NCBI RefSeq assembly: GCF_036181745.1
Contig: NZ_CP108080.1
Coordinates: 806,001 to 870,000, forward strand
Direction of reading: 5' to 3'
DNA from: Streptomyces sp. NBC_00259
Lineage (GTDB): Bacteria > Actinomycetota > Actinomycetes > Streptomycetales > Streptomycetaceae
DNA length: 64,000 bases
In this document: positions 49,508 through 57,684 of the stretch, piece by piece
How the letters are laid out: each line of letters opens with the position of its first letter
How positions within the stretch are numbered: the stretch's first letter is position 1
Position numbers and translations under genes: made by a program
The notes under the pieces: model-generated
What the model saw: only the letters and a program-made list of their open reading frames with translations
Told to the model about the DNA's origin: nothing
Database searches by the model: none

Positions 49508-51559
49508 ATGCGTCACCGTCTCATCCGCACAGACCGGCGAAGAGTGATCGGAGCAATGATCGGCGCCCTGCTCTGCACGACCGGGCTCGCCCCCGTCGCC
49601 GTCGCCACACCCGCAGTCGCCGCGCCCGCGCCCATACCCGCGCCCGCCACGGCATCGGCGCCGCAGGTCGACGACGGCCTCGCCCTCACCCCGCCCATGG
49701 GATTCAACAACTGGAATTCCACCCATTGCCGGGCGGACTTCAACGAGGCGATGGTCAAGGGCATCGCGGACATCTTCGTCGAGAAGGGCCTCAAGGACGC
49801 CGGCTATCAGTACGTCAATCTCGACGACTGCTGGGCACTTCCCCAGCGCGACGCGAACGGCAAACTCGTCCCCGATCCGGTGCGCTTCCCCAACGGCATC
49901 AAGGCCGTGGCCGACTATGTCCACTCCAAGGGGCTGAAATTCGGCATCTACACCAGCGCCGGAACGAAAACCTGCAACACCGCGGGATTCCCCGGCGGCC
50001 TCGGCCACGAGTACAGCGACGCGCAGCAGTTCGCCGACTGGGGCGTCGACTACCTCAAGTACGACAACTGCAACAACCTGGGCGTGGACGCCAGGCTGCG
50101 CTACAACACGATGCGCGACGCGCTCAGGACCACCGGCCGGCCCATCGTCTACAGCCTGTGCGAATGGGGCGAGAACAAGCCCTGGGAATGGGCGGCGGAC
50201 ACCGGCCATCTGTGGCGCACGACCGGTGACATCAGCGACAACTGGGGCTCCATGTTGTCGATCATGAAGCAGAATCTGCCGCTCGCGCCGTACGCCGGTC
50301 CCGGCCGGTGGAACGACCCCGACATGCTGGAGGTCGGCAACGGCGGGATGACGGACGTCGAGTACCGCAGCCACTTCTCGATGTGGTCGATCATGGCGGC
50401 GCCCCTGCTCATCGGATCCGACCTGCGCAAGGCGACCCCGGCGACGTTCGAGATCCTCGGCAACCGTGAGGTCATCGCCGTCGACCAGGACCCGTTGGGC
50501 AAGCAGGGCACGGTGATCTCGTCCGAGGCCGGACGCTGGGTGGTCGCCAAGGAGATGGCCGACGGCAGCCGCGCGGTGGCGCTGTTCAACGAGAGCGGCA
50601 GCCCGCAGCGCATCGCGACCACGGCCCGCGCGGTGGGGCTGCCGAACGCCGCGGGCTACCGGCTGCGTGACCTGTGGGCGCACACGAGCCACAACACCGC
50701 GGGCACCGTCTCCGCGACGGTCCCCGCCCATGGAACCGTCCTGTTCCGTGTCGCCGCCGACCGCGACTGGTCGCAGCTGCCGCCCGCCGTGGACGTCACC
50801 GCGGACGAGCGGCCGATGGCCGAGGCGGGCCGGACCGCAGAGCTGACCAGCACGGTCACCGACCTGGGCCGTACGCCCGCGCTGGACGTGTCGGTCGTGC
50901 TGACCGGCCCCCAGGGCTGGGCCGTCGAGGCGACGTCCGGCACCAGGACGCCGGTCCTGCCCAGCGGCAGGAAGCTCAGCACCGGCTGGCGGGTCACCGC
51001 ACCGGCGGGTACGACGCCGGGAGCGTACGCGCTGACGCTGACGACGACATACGCCTCCCCCGCCGGGCAACGGCTCACCGTCACCGCACCGGTGGGCGTC
51101 CACGTCGTCACGCCGCCGCCCGCCGGCACCTCGTACCTCGGCGATCTCGGCCGGCTGAGCGAGGCGAACGGCTGGGGGCCGGTCGAGCAGGACCGCAGCA
51201 ACGGCGAGAGCGCGGCCGGTGACGGCCAGCCGATCACCATCGGCGGCCAGGTCTTCGCCAAGGGGCTCGGGGTGCACGCGGCGAGCACGGTCGAGTACTA
51301 CACCGGCGGCCGGTGCACCGGTGTGACCGCTCAGGTGGGCCTGGACGACGAGAAGGGCATCCGCGGCACGGTCACCTTCGAGATCTGGGCGGACGACACC
51401 AAGACCGCGTCGACGGGCGCCCTCACCAACGTCATGCCCGCGCATCCGCTCGCGGCGGACGTGACCGGCGCGCAGACGGTACGCCTCGTCGTCACGGACG
51501 CCGGCGACGGCATCGACTCCGACCACGCGGACTGGGCGGACCTCAAGCTGACGTGCTGA
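49508..51559 (+). CDS. Secreted GH27 alpha-galactosidase with NPCBM domain
   Basis: 683 residues; GGAGG upstream. Signal peptide (RTDRRRVIGAMIGALLCTTGLAPVAVATPAVAA, Tat-like RRR) then the GH27 barrel (~50-330): GFNNWNSTHC, LDDCWALPQRDANG, YLKYDNCNNLG (nucleophile Asp), RWNDPDMLEVGNGG (acid/base Asp). A beta domain follows, then a C-terminal NPCBM/NEW2-type domain (~530-683, SYLGDLGRLSEANGWGPVEQDRS ... FAKGLGVHAASTVEY ... VVTDAGDGIDSDHADWADLKL) that binds carbohydrate. Releases galactose from alpha-galactosides outside the cell for the divergent importer. Confidence 0.95.
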   Translation: MRHRLIRTDRRRVIGAMIGALLCTTGLAPVAVATPAVAAPAPIPAPATASAPQVDDGLALTPPMGFNNWNSTHCRADFNEAMVKGIADIFVEKGLKDAGYQYVNLDDCWALPQRDANGKLVPDPVRFPNGIKAVADYVHSKGLKFGIYTSAGTKTCNTAGFPGGLGHEYSDAQQFADWGVDYLKYDNCNNLGVDARLRYNTMRDALRTTGRPIVYSLCEWGENKPWEWAADTGHLWRTTGDISDNWGSMLSIMKQNLPLAPYAGPGRWNDPDMLEVGNGGMTDVEYRSHFSMWSIMAAPLLIGSDLRKATPATFEILGNREVIAVDQDPLGKQGTVISSEAGRWVVAKEMADGSRAVALFNESGSPQRIATTARAVGLPNAAGYRLRDLWAHTSHNTAGTVSATVPAHGTVLFRVAADRDWSQLPPAVDVTADERPMAEAGRTAELTSTVTDLGRTPALDVSVVLTGPQGWAVEATSGTRTPVLPSGRKLSTGWRVTAPAGTTPGAYALTLTTTYASPAGQRLTVTAPVGVHVVTPPPAGTSYLGDLGRLSEANGWGPVEQDRSNGESAAGDGQPITIGGQVFAKGLGVHAASTVEYYTGGRCTGVTAQVGLDDEKGIRGTVTFEIWADDTKTASTGALTNVMPAHPLAADVTGAQTVRLVVTDAGDGIDSDHADWADLKLTC

Positions 51560-51571
51560 CCCCGGAGCGAT

Positions 51572-51615
51572 GACGGGCCCGGGAGCGGCGGCACGCAGCC
51601 GCTCCCGGGCCCGTC
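51572..51615 (+). terminator. Strong hairpin terminator after the alpha-galactosidase
   Basis: GACGGGCCCGGGAGCGGC (51572-51589) pairs with GCCGCTCCCGGGCCCGTC (51598-51615): 18 base pairs without mismatch, loop of 8. Starts 13 bp after the stop. Confidence 0.88.
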
Positions 51616-51881
51616 GGCGGGTGTCGGGACGGGACGGTCGCCGGGAGCGGCGCTGTCGGTGCGGTGACCCGGTCGGCCGGACAGCGCTTGCCGCTGGAGG
51701 GGCGTCGACGCGGCCACCGCACTCCGGGAGCGACGGGTGCGTGGTGGCCGTCCGTCGCTCCGCTCGTGTCCCTCACTCGGCGCAGTGGGTGACGCCTTAT
51801 GGGTCATTTCATCGAGTCATACGGTGATTTACATGCTTATCGTCGGCGTGTTGACGCCTCATCGGATGGGGGCGTCCGAAG
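51616..51881. other. Gene-free spacer with AT-rich promoter region
   Basis: The first ~170 bp is GC-rich with nothing I recognise. 51800-51850 is notably AT-rich (CATTTCATCGAGTCATACGG, TGATTTACATGCTTATCG), so probably contains the DUF4394 gene promoter. An in-frame ATG at 51799 extends the next gene but the added residues look non-coding. Confidence 0.45.
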
Positions 51882-51896
51882 AGATCTCGGAGATCT
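51882..51896 (+). promoter_or_regulatory. Hairpin enclosing the ribosome site of the DUF4394 gene
   Basis: AGATCT, CGG, AGATCT: the two self-complementary hexamers can pair around a CGG loop and end one base before ATG 51898. GGAG, the probable Shine-Dalgarno, lies across the loop and right arm. Folding could limit initiation. Confidence 0.35.
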
Positions 51897-51897
51897 A

Positions 51898-52761
51898 ATG
51901 CGTGCAGCAGTAATCGCCCTCGCCCTCGCAGCCTCGATCGCCACGGCCGCGCCGGCGACCGCCGTAGGAATGGATGACGGAGGCGACGGAAGCGGCGGGA
52001 ACAGTTTGAAGGTGATCGGCCTCACCAGTGATCAGCGGCTGGTCTCGTTCCGCGAGAACGAGCCCGGCGACGTCCGGTCGATCGGCGCCGTGACGGGGCT
52101 GACCGTGGACACCACGCTCGTGGGCATCGACTACCGGGTGCAGAACGGCCTGCTGTACGGGGTCGGCGACCAGGGCGGCGTCTACACCGTGAACCCGCAG
52201 ACCGCACAGGCGACCAAGGTCCACCAGCTCACGGTCGCCCTGGCCGGCGCGCAGTTCAGCGTGGACTTCAACCCCGCCGCGAACCGCCTGCGGATCACCA
52301 GCGACACCGGTCAGAACCTCCGTCACAACATCGACGACCCGTCTGACCCGCTGACCACCGTCGTGGACACCGCGCTGACCAACACGACGCCGCCCGGAGC
52401 GGCGCTCGGGGGCACCGGCGCGGCCTACACCAACAACGACCTGGACGCCTCGACGGGCACGACCCTGTTCGTCATCGACACGGTCAACAACCGGGTCTCC
52501 ATCCAGTCCCCGGCGAACGCGGGTGCCCTCGCCCCCACCGGCGACCTCGGTGTCGACGCGGGCCTGCCGGCCGGCTTCGACATCTACTCCTCGGCCAAGA
52601 ACGGCACCAACCAGGGCTTCGCCGCCCTTACGGTGGGCGGCGTCGCCGGCTTCTACAAGGTCAACCTGCTGACCGGAGATGCCGCGAGCAAGGGCGCCTT
52701 CCCGGACGACGACCAAGTCGTCGACATCGCGCTGGCGCTGAGCCAGCAGCACAAGGACTGA
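51898..52761 (+). CDS. Secreted DUF4394 protein
   Basis: 287 residues from ATG 51898 (MRAAVIALALAASIATAAPATAVG signal peptide). The body has beta-propeller-like repeats: LIGLTSDQRLVSFRENEPGDVRSIGAVTGL, GIDYRVQNGLLYGVGDQGGVYTVNPQTAQATKV, GAQFSVDFNPAANRLRITSDTGQNLRHN, typical of DUF4394. Secreted, function unknown. Sits between the galactosidase and the ROK/LacI pair with terminators on both sides, so it is monocistronic. Confidence 0.85.
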   Translation: MRAAVIALALAASIATAAPATAVGMDDGGDGSGGNSLKVIGLTSDQRLVSFRENEPGDVRSIGAVTGLTVDTTLVGIDYRVQNGLLYGVGDQGGVYTVNPQTAQATKVHQLTVALAGAQFSVDFNPAANRLRITSDTGQNLRHNIDDPSDPLTTVVDTALTNTTPPGAALGGTGAAYTNNDLDASTGTTLFVIDTVNNRVSIQSPANAGALAPTGDLGVDAGLPAGFDIYSSAKNGTNQGFAALTVGGVAGFYKVNLLTGDAASKGAFPDDDQVVDIALALSQQHKD

Positions 52762-52792
52762 CCCCCACGGTCGGTCCGGGTCCTGGGACACA

Positions 52793-52828
52793 CGTGCTGT
52801 GCCGGAGTGATGGCTCCGGCACAGCACG
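52793..52828 (+). terminator. Hairpin terminator after the DUF4394 gene
   Basis: CGTGCTGTGCCGGAG (52793-52807) and CTCCGGCACAGCACG (52814-52828) form a perfect 15-bp stem with a TGATGG loop. Confidence 0.88.
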
Positions 52829-52942
52829 GCCGTGTGCGTACCGGGTGAGGGCCCCCTCGACGAGGCACGACGGTCGAGCGTCGCACCGTGCCGTCCGGTC
52901 CTGCCCGCGTCGCCCAGAGCTCAGAGCCCTTCAGCAGTTGCC

Positions 52943-52974
52943 CAGTTGAGCCGTTGAGCCGTTCAGCCGTTCAG
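52943..52974. repeat. 8-bp tandem repeat spanning the ROK kinase stop
   Basis: CCAGTTGAG, CCGTTGAG, CCGTTCAG and CCGTTCAG follow in direct succession. The stop (TCA at 52963-52965, TGA on minus) lies in the third unit and is copied in the fourth. On the minus strand: CTGAACGG twice, then CTCAACGG variants. Confidence 0.88.
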
Positions 52975-53922
52975 CGTCGCCGCCGTCTCCCCGCGCAGGC
53001 CGGGCGACGCCGCGGCGGCCGCCCCCAGGAGGCCCGCGTCCGTGCCCGTGAGGGCCGGTGCCACGACGAGCCCCTGGACGAAGGAGAGCGTGGCGTAGTC
53101 GCGCAGCGCGCGGCGCAGCGGAGCGAAGAGGATCTCACCCGCGCCCGCAACTCCCCCGCCGATGACGGCGATACGGATCTCCACCAGAGTGGCGGTGGCC
53201 GCGATTCCGGCGGCGAGCGCCTGCGCGGCCCGCTCGAAGGAGGCGATCGCGACCGGGTCGCCGGCCGCTGCCGCCGCGGCCACGGCTGCCGCGGACGCGT
53301 CGCCGTCCGGACCGGGGCGCCAGCCGTGCTCGATCGCCCGGCGCGCGATGTTGGGACCACTGGCGATCCGCTCCACACAACCACGGGCGCCGCACGGGCA
53401 GGGATCGCCGTCGAGATCCACGCTGATGTGGCCGATGTGGCCGGCGTTACCGGTGGGTCCCGGGTGCAGCTTGCCGCCGAGGACGAGCCCGCCGCCGACT
53501 CCCGTGGAGACGACCATGCACAGCGCGTCGTCGTAACCGCGCGCGGCACCCTGCCAGTGCTCGGCCGCGGTCATCGCGACACCGTCGCCGACCAGTTCGA
53601 CGGGAAGGCCGCCGGTGGCCGCTCGCACCCGGTCCACCAGCGGAAACCCGCGCCAGCCGGGGACGTTGACCGGGCTGACCGTACCGGCGGAGGCGTCCAC
53701 CGGCCCCGCGCTGCCGATGCCGACCGCCGTGACGTGCAGCCACAGCGGTGAGCCGGCGAGTTCGCCGATGACCGACGCGACGGCGCGCATCACCGTCTCC
53801 CCGTCCTCGCGCGCCGGAGTCGGCCGCTGTGCCCGCAGGAGAATGCTGCCGCTGCCGTCCACCAGCGCTCCGGCGATCTTGGTACCGCCGATGTCGAGAG
53901 CGGCGACGAGGTCGTTATGCAT
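52963..53922 (-). CDS. ROK-family sugar kinase (glucokinase-like)
   Basis: 319 residues from ATG 53922 (MHNDLVAALDIGGTKIAGALVDG). ATP motif LDIGGTKI, VGIGSAGPVDASAG, GDGVAMTAAEHWQG, STGVGGGLVLGGKL and the zinc site GHIGHISVDLDGDPCPCGARGCVE with the catalytic Asp nearby. No HTH, so a kinase, probably glucose, N-acetylglucosamine or a related sugar. Divergent from the LacI repressor whose likely operator lies between them. Together with the galactosidase and importer it completes an uptake-and-phosphorylation set. Confidence 0.92.
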   Translation of the reverse strand: MHNDLVAALDIGGTKIAGALVDGSGSILLRAQRPTPAREDGETVMRAVASVIGELAGSPLWLHVTAVGIGSAGPVDASAGTVSPVNVPGWRGFPLVDRVRAATGGLPVELVGDGVAMTAAEHWQGAARGYDDALCMVVSTGVGGGLVLGGKLHPGPTGNAGHIGHISVDLDGDPCPCGARGCVERIASGPNIARRAIEHGWRPGPDGDASAAAVAAAAAAGDPVAIASFERAAQALAAGIAATATLVEIRIAVIGGGVAGAGEILFAPLRRALRDYATLSFVQGLVVAPALTGTDAGLLGAAAAASPGLRGETAATLNG

Positions 53923-54014
53923 CGGTGTGCGATCTCCCGGGGACTGGGGGTCCCCCCGCACCGGGGGGGTGCGGGGGGAGGACCTGCGGCTTCGGTGACC
54001 AGTCTCCATTCCCC

Positions 54015-54028
54015 TGACAACGTTGTCC
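54015..54028. promoter_or_regulatory. LacI-type operator between ROK kinase and lacI
   Basis: TGACAACGTTGTCC holds the perfect palindrome GACAACGTTGTC (54016-54027) with the CG centre expected for LacI-family proteins. TATGCT at 54035-54040 may be the -10 of lacI, which places the operator over the promoter. Confidence 0.65.
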
Positions 54029-54135
54029 AGGGCCTATGCTCGACGCCACAGCCTTGCACAGCGCCCGAGGCGCCCGCAGGCGACACCCGACATGTGCCCG
54101 AACGGGCGCCCCCGACGACGACAGGACAGCGCATC

Positions 54136-55170
54136 GTGGCCGAGTTCGCCCGCCGCTCCGAAACCCGCTACGGCAACCGGCCCACCATGAAGGACGTGGC
54201 CGCGCGTGCCGGAGTGGGGCTCAAGACGGTCTCGCGGGTGGTGAACGGCGAGGCGGGCGTCACCCCCGACACCGAGCGCCGAGTGCAGGAGGCCATCGAG
54301 GCACTGGGCTTCCGGCGCAACGACAGCGCGCGGGTCCTCCGCAAGGGCCGTACCGCCTCGATCGGGCTGGTCCTGGAGGATCTCGCCGACCCGTTCTACG
54401 GCCCGCTGAGCCGCGCGGTCGAGGAAGTCGCCCGGGCGCACGGTGCGCTGCTGATCAACGGTTCCAGCGCGGAGGACCCGGACCGCGAGCAGGAGCTGGT
54501 CCTCGCGCTGTGTGCCCGCCGGGTGGACGGGCTGATCGTGATCCCCGCCGGGCACGACCACCGCTATCTGGAGCCCGAGATCAAGGCGGGCATCGCGACC
54601 GTGTTCGTGGACCGGCCCGCCGGCCGCATCGACGCGGACGTCGTGCTGTCGGACAGCTTCGGCGGAGCGCGGGAGGGGGTCGCCCATCTGATCGCGCACG
54701 GGCACCGGCGGATCGCGTTCATCGGTGACCAGCCGCGCATCCACACCGCCGTGGAGCGGCTGCGGGGCTACCGGGCGGCGATGGAGGACGCCGGGCTTCC
54801 GGTGGACGAGCGCTGGGTGTCCCTCGGATCGACCGACCCGGCACGGGTCACCGCGGCGACGGAGGCGGTGCTCTCCGGCCCCGACCCGGTCACCGCCGTC
54901 TTCGCCGGCAACAACCGGGTGACCGTGACCGCGGTACGGCTGCTGGCGGGCCGCGAGACACCGGTCGCCCTGGTCGGGTTCGACGACATCGAGCTCGCCG
55001 ATCTGCTCGGCATCACGGTCATCGCCCAGGACGCGGCCGCGCTCGGCCGTACGGCGGCCGAGCGGCTGTTCCGCCGGCTCGACGGGGTGTCGGACGAACC
55101 GGCGGGCGTGGAACTGACGACCAGGCTGATCGCCCGCGGCTCCGGCGAGATCCCTCCGCCCGCCCACTGA
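54136..55170 (+). CDS. LacI-family repressor
   Basis: 344 residues from GTG 54136 (VAEFARRSETRYGNRPTMKDV); ATG 54187 is a shorter alternative. HTH PTMKDVAARAGVGLKTVSRVVNGEAGVTPDTERRVQEAIEALGF, hinge, then the periplasmic-binding-like core (IGLVLEDLADPFYGPLSRAVEEV, VDGLIVIPAGHD, FIGDQPRIHTAVERLRGYRAAM, VALVGFDDIELADLLGITVIAQD). Controls the divergent ROK kinase; probably also other sugar genes nearby. Effector likely a sugar or sugar phosphate. Confidence 0.93.
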   Translation: MAEFARRSETRYGNRPTMKDVAARAGVGLKTVSRVVNGEAGVTPDTERRVQEAIEALGFRRNDSARVLRKGRTASIGLVLEDLADPFYGPLSRAVEEVARAHGALLINGSSAEDPDREQELVLALCARRVDGLIVIPAGHDHRYLEPEIKAGIATVFVDRPAGRIDADVVLSDSFGGAREGVAHLIAHGHRRIAFIGDQPRIHTAVERLRGYRAAMEDAGLPVDERWVSLGSTDPARVTAATEAVLSGPDPVTAVFAGNNRVTVTAVRLLAGRETPVALVGFDDIELADLLGITVIAQDAAALGRTAAERLFRRLDGVSDEPAGVELTTRLIARGSGEIPPPAH

Positions 55171-55455
55171 CCGGGGCGGACGCCCGCGACCGCGCACCGT
55201 ACGGCCTCACCCCCTGCGCGCGAACCGCACGGGGCGGGGCGCCGCCCGGGCACGCCCGCACGCGGCGGATCAGGACGTACGGACCCGAAGGCCCCCGACG
55301 TGGGAGGACGGCAAGCGCAGCGTGACGGGAGCCTCGGGCGGAGCCGCGTTGCGGGCTCCGCCGCGCCCGGGAGGATCATGGGGAACCCGGCCGGGACGCG
55401 GGCCGAGTGCCGCACGGCGGCGCCACCGGGGGCGGCGCGGGACCGTCGGTGGCTG

Positions 55456-56168
55456 TCAGCAGAGCGGAAGGCCGGGCACGGGTTGGTCGTTGTCGCCGCC
55501 CTTGACGTAGACGACGCTGACGTAGACGTCCGTGTTGCCGCTGTCGTCGTCCGTCCGCGCCCACCAGACGTTCGCCCAGCGGCCGTACGTCTCCCGGCGG
55601 CCCAGATCGACCTGGCAGTAGAAGTAGTTGGTGCCCGCGTTGAGCACGCCCTTCTCACTGCCCGACCGGCTGTACGACGTCGCGGTGCGCCAGACCTCGC
55701 AGTTGAACCTACCGCCGCCGACGGCGTGGCAGACCGGGGCCGGGGCTGGATCACCACCGCCTCCGGTGGCGCCGCCGCCGCCCGTGGTGGTCCCGCCCGC
55801 CGGTGGCCGATGCCCGCGGCCTCGCGCGGGTCGAGCACGCCGCGTTCGGAGAGCATGTCGTCGAGCGAGGGCCCGTCGACGAGTTCCATCACGATGACCG
55901 GGCGGCCCTCGTGCTCGGCCACGTCGTGGACGGCGACGACCCCGGCGTGGCGGACCCGGGCCGCCGCGCGTGCCTCGCGCTGCATCCGCAGCCGCAGATC
56001 GGCGAGTTCGGGTGCGGAGGAGTCCGTGTAGGTCCGCAGCTCCTTGACCGCGACCTCGCGGCCGAGCACTTCGTCGAGGGCGCGCCAGACGACACCCATG
56101 CCGCCGCGCCCGAGTTGTTCGATCAGCCGATAGCGGCCGGCCAGCCGCTCGTTCTCCCCCGAAGACAC
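55456..56168 (-). pseudogene. Ser/Thr protein kinase with internal deletion and frameshift
   Basis: GTG 56168 (VSSGENERLAGRYRLIEQLG) begins a Hanks-type kinase N-lobe: Gly loop GRGGMGVVW, VAVKEL Lys, RMQREARAAARV Glu, hinge VIVMELVDGPSLDDML. After REAAGIG (near 55808) the sequence jumps to a Thr/Gly/Pro linker and the C-terminal extracellular segment CHAVGGGRFNCEVWRTATSY ... QVDLGRRETYGRWANVWWAR, ending at stop 55458-55456 in another frame. The catalytic loop, activation segment, C-lobe and TM helix are gone. The usual size for such a kinase is above 500 residues. Not functional as a kinase. Confidence 0.83.
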
Positions 56169-56242
56169 CGCTGCCCCGTTCCTCTGCTCGCCTGTGATGT
56201 GACGAACAGCGTACGGGGCAGCGTCGGTTGCCCTGTCCGGCG

Positions 56243-57532
56243 TTACGGGGCCGTGGCCGTGAGGTCGCCCCGGCGCGGCCGCGCGAAGGCCTCGAGCTCG
56301 GAGCGGTCGAGCCCGGTGAGACGGGTGACCTCGTCGTCGTCGAGGGCGCCGCAGTCCAGACCGCGCAGCAGATGGCCGCTGAGCGCCTTCGCGGTGGCGG
56401 GCTCGTCCATGATGTCGCCCTCGGTCCTGGCGACGTACGCGGCGAGCCGGGCGGCGGCGGCCTCCATGCCCTCGCGGTAGAAGGCGAAGACGGCGGCGTA
56501 GCGGGTCGGGAGGTGGCCGGGGTGCATGTCCCAGCCCTGGTAGTACGCGCGGGCCAACGCCCGCCGCGTGAGCCCGTAGTGGAGCCGCCACGCCTCGTGG
56601 ACGTGGTCCGTGCCGCCGACCGGCAGGACGTTGGTGGAGCCGTCCGAGACCCGGACGCCCGTACCCGCGGCGGCGACCTGCATGATCGCCTTGGCGTGGT
56701 CGGCGGCCGGGTGGTCGCTCGCCTGGTAGGCGGCGCTGACGCCGAGGCAGGCGCTGTAGTCGAAGGTGCCGTAGTGCAGTCCGGTGGCGCGGCCCTCGGC
56801 GGCGTCGATCATCCGGGCGACGGTGGCGGTGCCGTCGGCGGCGAGGATGGCCTGGCTGGTCTCGATCTGGATCTCGAAGCCGATCCGGCCGGCGTCCTGC
56901 CCGTGGGTCTTCTCGAAGGCTTCGAGGAGCCGGACGAAGGCCGTGACCTGCTCGGGATAGGTGACCTTGGGGAGGGTGAGGACGAGGCCGCCCGGCAGGC
57001 CGCCGTGCTCCATGAGGCCGGTGAGGAAGACGTCGGTGGTGCGGATGCCGCGGTCGCGTACGGCGGCCTCCATGCACTTCATGCGGATGCCCATGTACGG
57101 GGCGGCGGTTCCCTTCGCGTACGCCTCGGAGATCAGCCGGGCGGCGCGGGCGGCGTCCGTGTCCTCGTCGCGGCCGTGGTAGCCGTCCTCGAAGTCGACC
57201 CGGAGGTCCTCGACGGGCTCGCGCTCCAGCTTGGCGCGTACCCGCGTGTACACGGGCTCGGCGAGTTCGTCGGAGAGGCCGAGGACGCGGGCCAGGGTCG
57301 TGGGGTCCGGGGCGTGCTCGTCGAGCGCGGCGAGGGCCTGGTCGCCCCAGGAGCGGATCGTTCCGGCGTCGAACGCGTCGCCCGGTACGTAGACGGTGTG
57401 GACGGGCTGGCGGGTGCCGGGGTCTCCCGGGTAGCGGCGGGCGAGCTCGGCGTCCACCGGTGCGAGGGAGGCGCTGATGTCCTCGCTGACCGCGCCGGCG
57501 AGGCTCGTCGCCACCTTCTCCTGCTGACCCAT
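56243..57532 (-). CDS. DUF6986 aldolase-like protein (HpcH/HpaI-type barrel)
   Basis: 429 residues; GGAGG before ATG. The segments DLRVDFEDGYHGR, LPKVTYPEQVTAFVRLLEAF, IGFEIQIETSQAILAADGTATVARMID, THYGTFDYSACLGVSAAYQ and QGWDMHPGHLPTRYAAVFAFY show an aldolase/citrate-lyase-like TIM barrel with the metal-binding Glu in EIQIETS. I recall the family as DUF6986, often near purine-degradation genes in Streptomyces. Substrate unknown. Upstream palindromes suggest regulation. Confidence 0.8.
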   Translation of the reverse strand: MGQQEKVATSLAGAVSEDISASLAPVDAELARRYPGDPGTRQPVHTVYVPGDAFDAGTIRSWGDQALAALDEHAPDPTTLARVLGLSDELAEPVYTRVRAKLEREPVEDLRVDFEDGYHGRDEDTDAARAARLISEAYAKGTAAPYMGIRMKCMEAAVRDRGIRTTDVFLTGLMEHGGLPGGLVLTLPKVTYPEQVTAFVRLLEAFEKTHGQDAGRIGFEIQIETSQAILAADGTATVARMIDAAEGRATGLHYGTFDYSACLGVSAAYQASDHPAADHAKAIMQVAAAGTGVRVSDGSTNVLPVGGTDHVHEAWRLHYGLTRRALARAYYQGWDMHPGHLPTRYAAVFAFYREGMEAAAARLAAYVARTEGDIMDEPATAKALSGHLLRGLDCGALDDDEVTRLTGLDRSELEAFARPRRGDLTATAP

Positions 57533-57551
57533 CGCTGCTCACCCTCCTGTT

Positions 57552-57578
57552 TTCCGCTGCACGGAATCAGTAATCCGT
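57552..57578. promoter_or_regulatory. Overlapping inverted repeats upstream of DUF6986 gene
   Basis: TTCCG, CTGCA, CGGAA (57552-57566) forms one inverted repeat; ACGGA (57561-57565) with TCCGT (57574-57578) forms a second that overlaps it. The first sits 20 bp before the start codon. Candidate site for an IclR/GntR-type regulator. Linking it to purine catabolism control is speculation. Confidence 0.4.
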
Positions 57579-57684
57579 ATGGTGAAGCTATCTGGGTGAC
57601 TGACCTGCGTCAATGGTCCCCTGCAACGGCGCGGGGCCGCACGGTGAGGATCACCGGGCGGCCCCGTACGGATGCCTGTCGAGC

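Noticed and set aside
49367..51526. Long minus-strand open frame opposite the alpha-galactosidase
   Set aside because: Shadow of the GH27 coding strand; composition has no protein family character.
54768..55455. C-terminal extension of the kinase frame into the lacI region
   Set aside because: Frame continues antisense through the LacI gene after the deletion junction; no kinase sequence.
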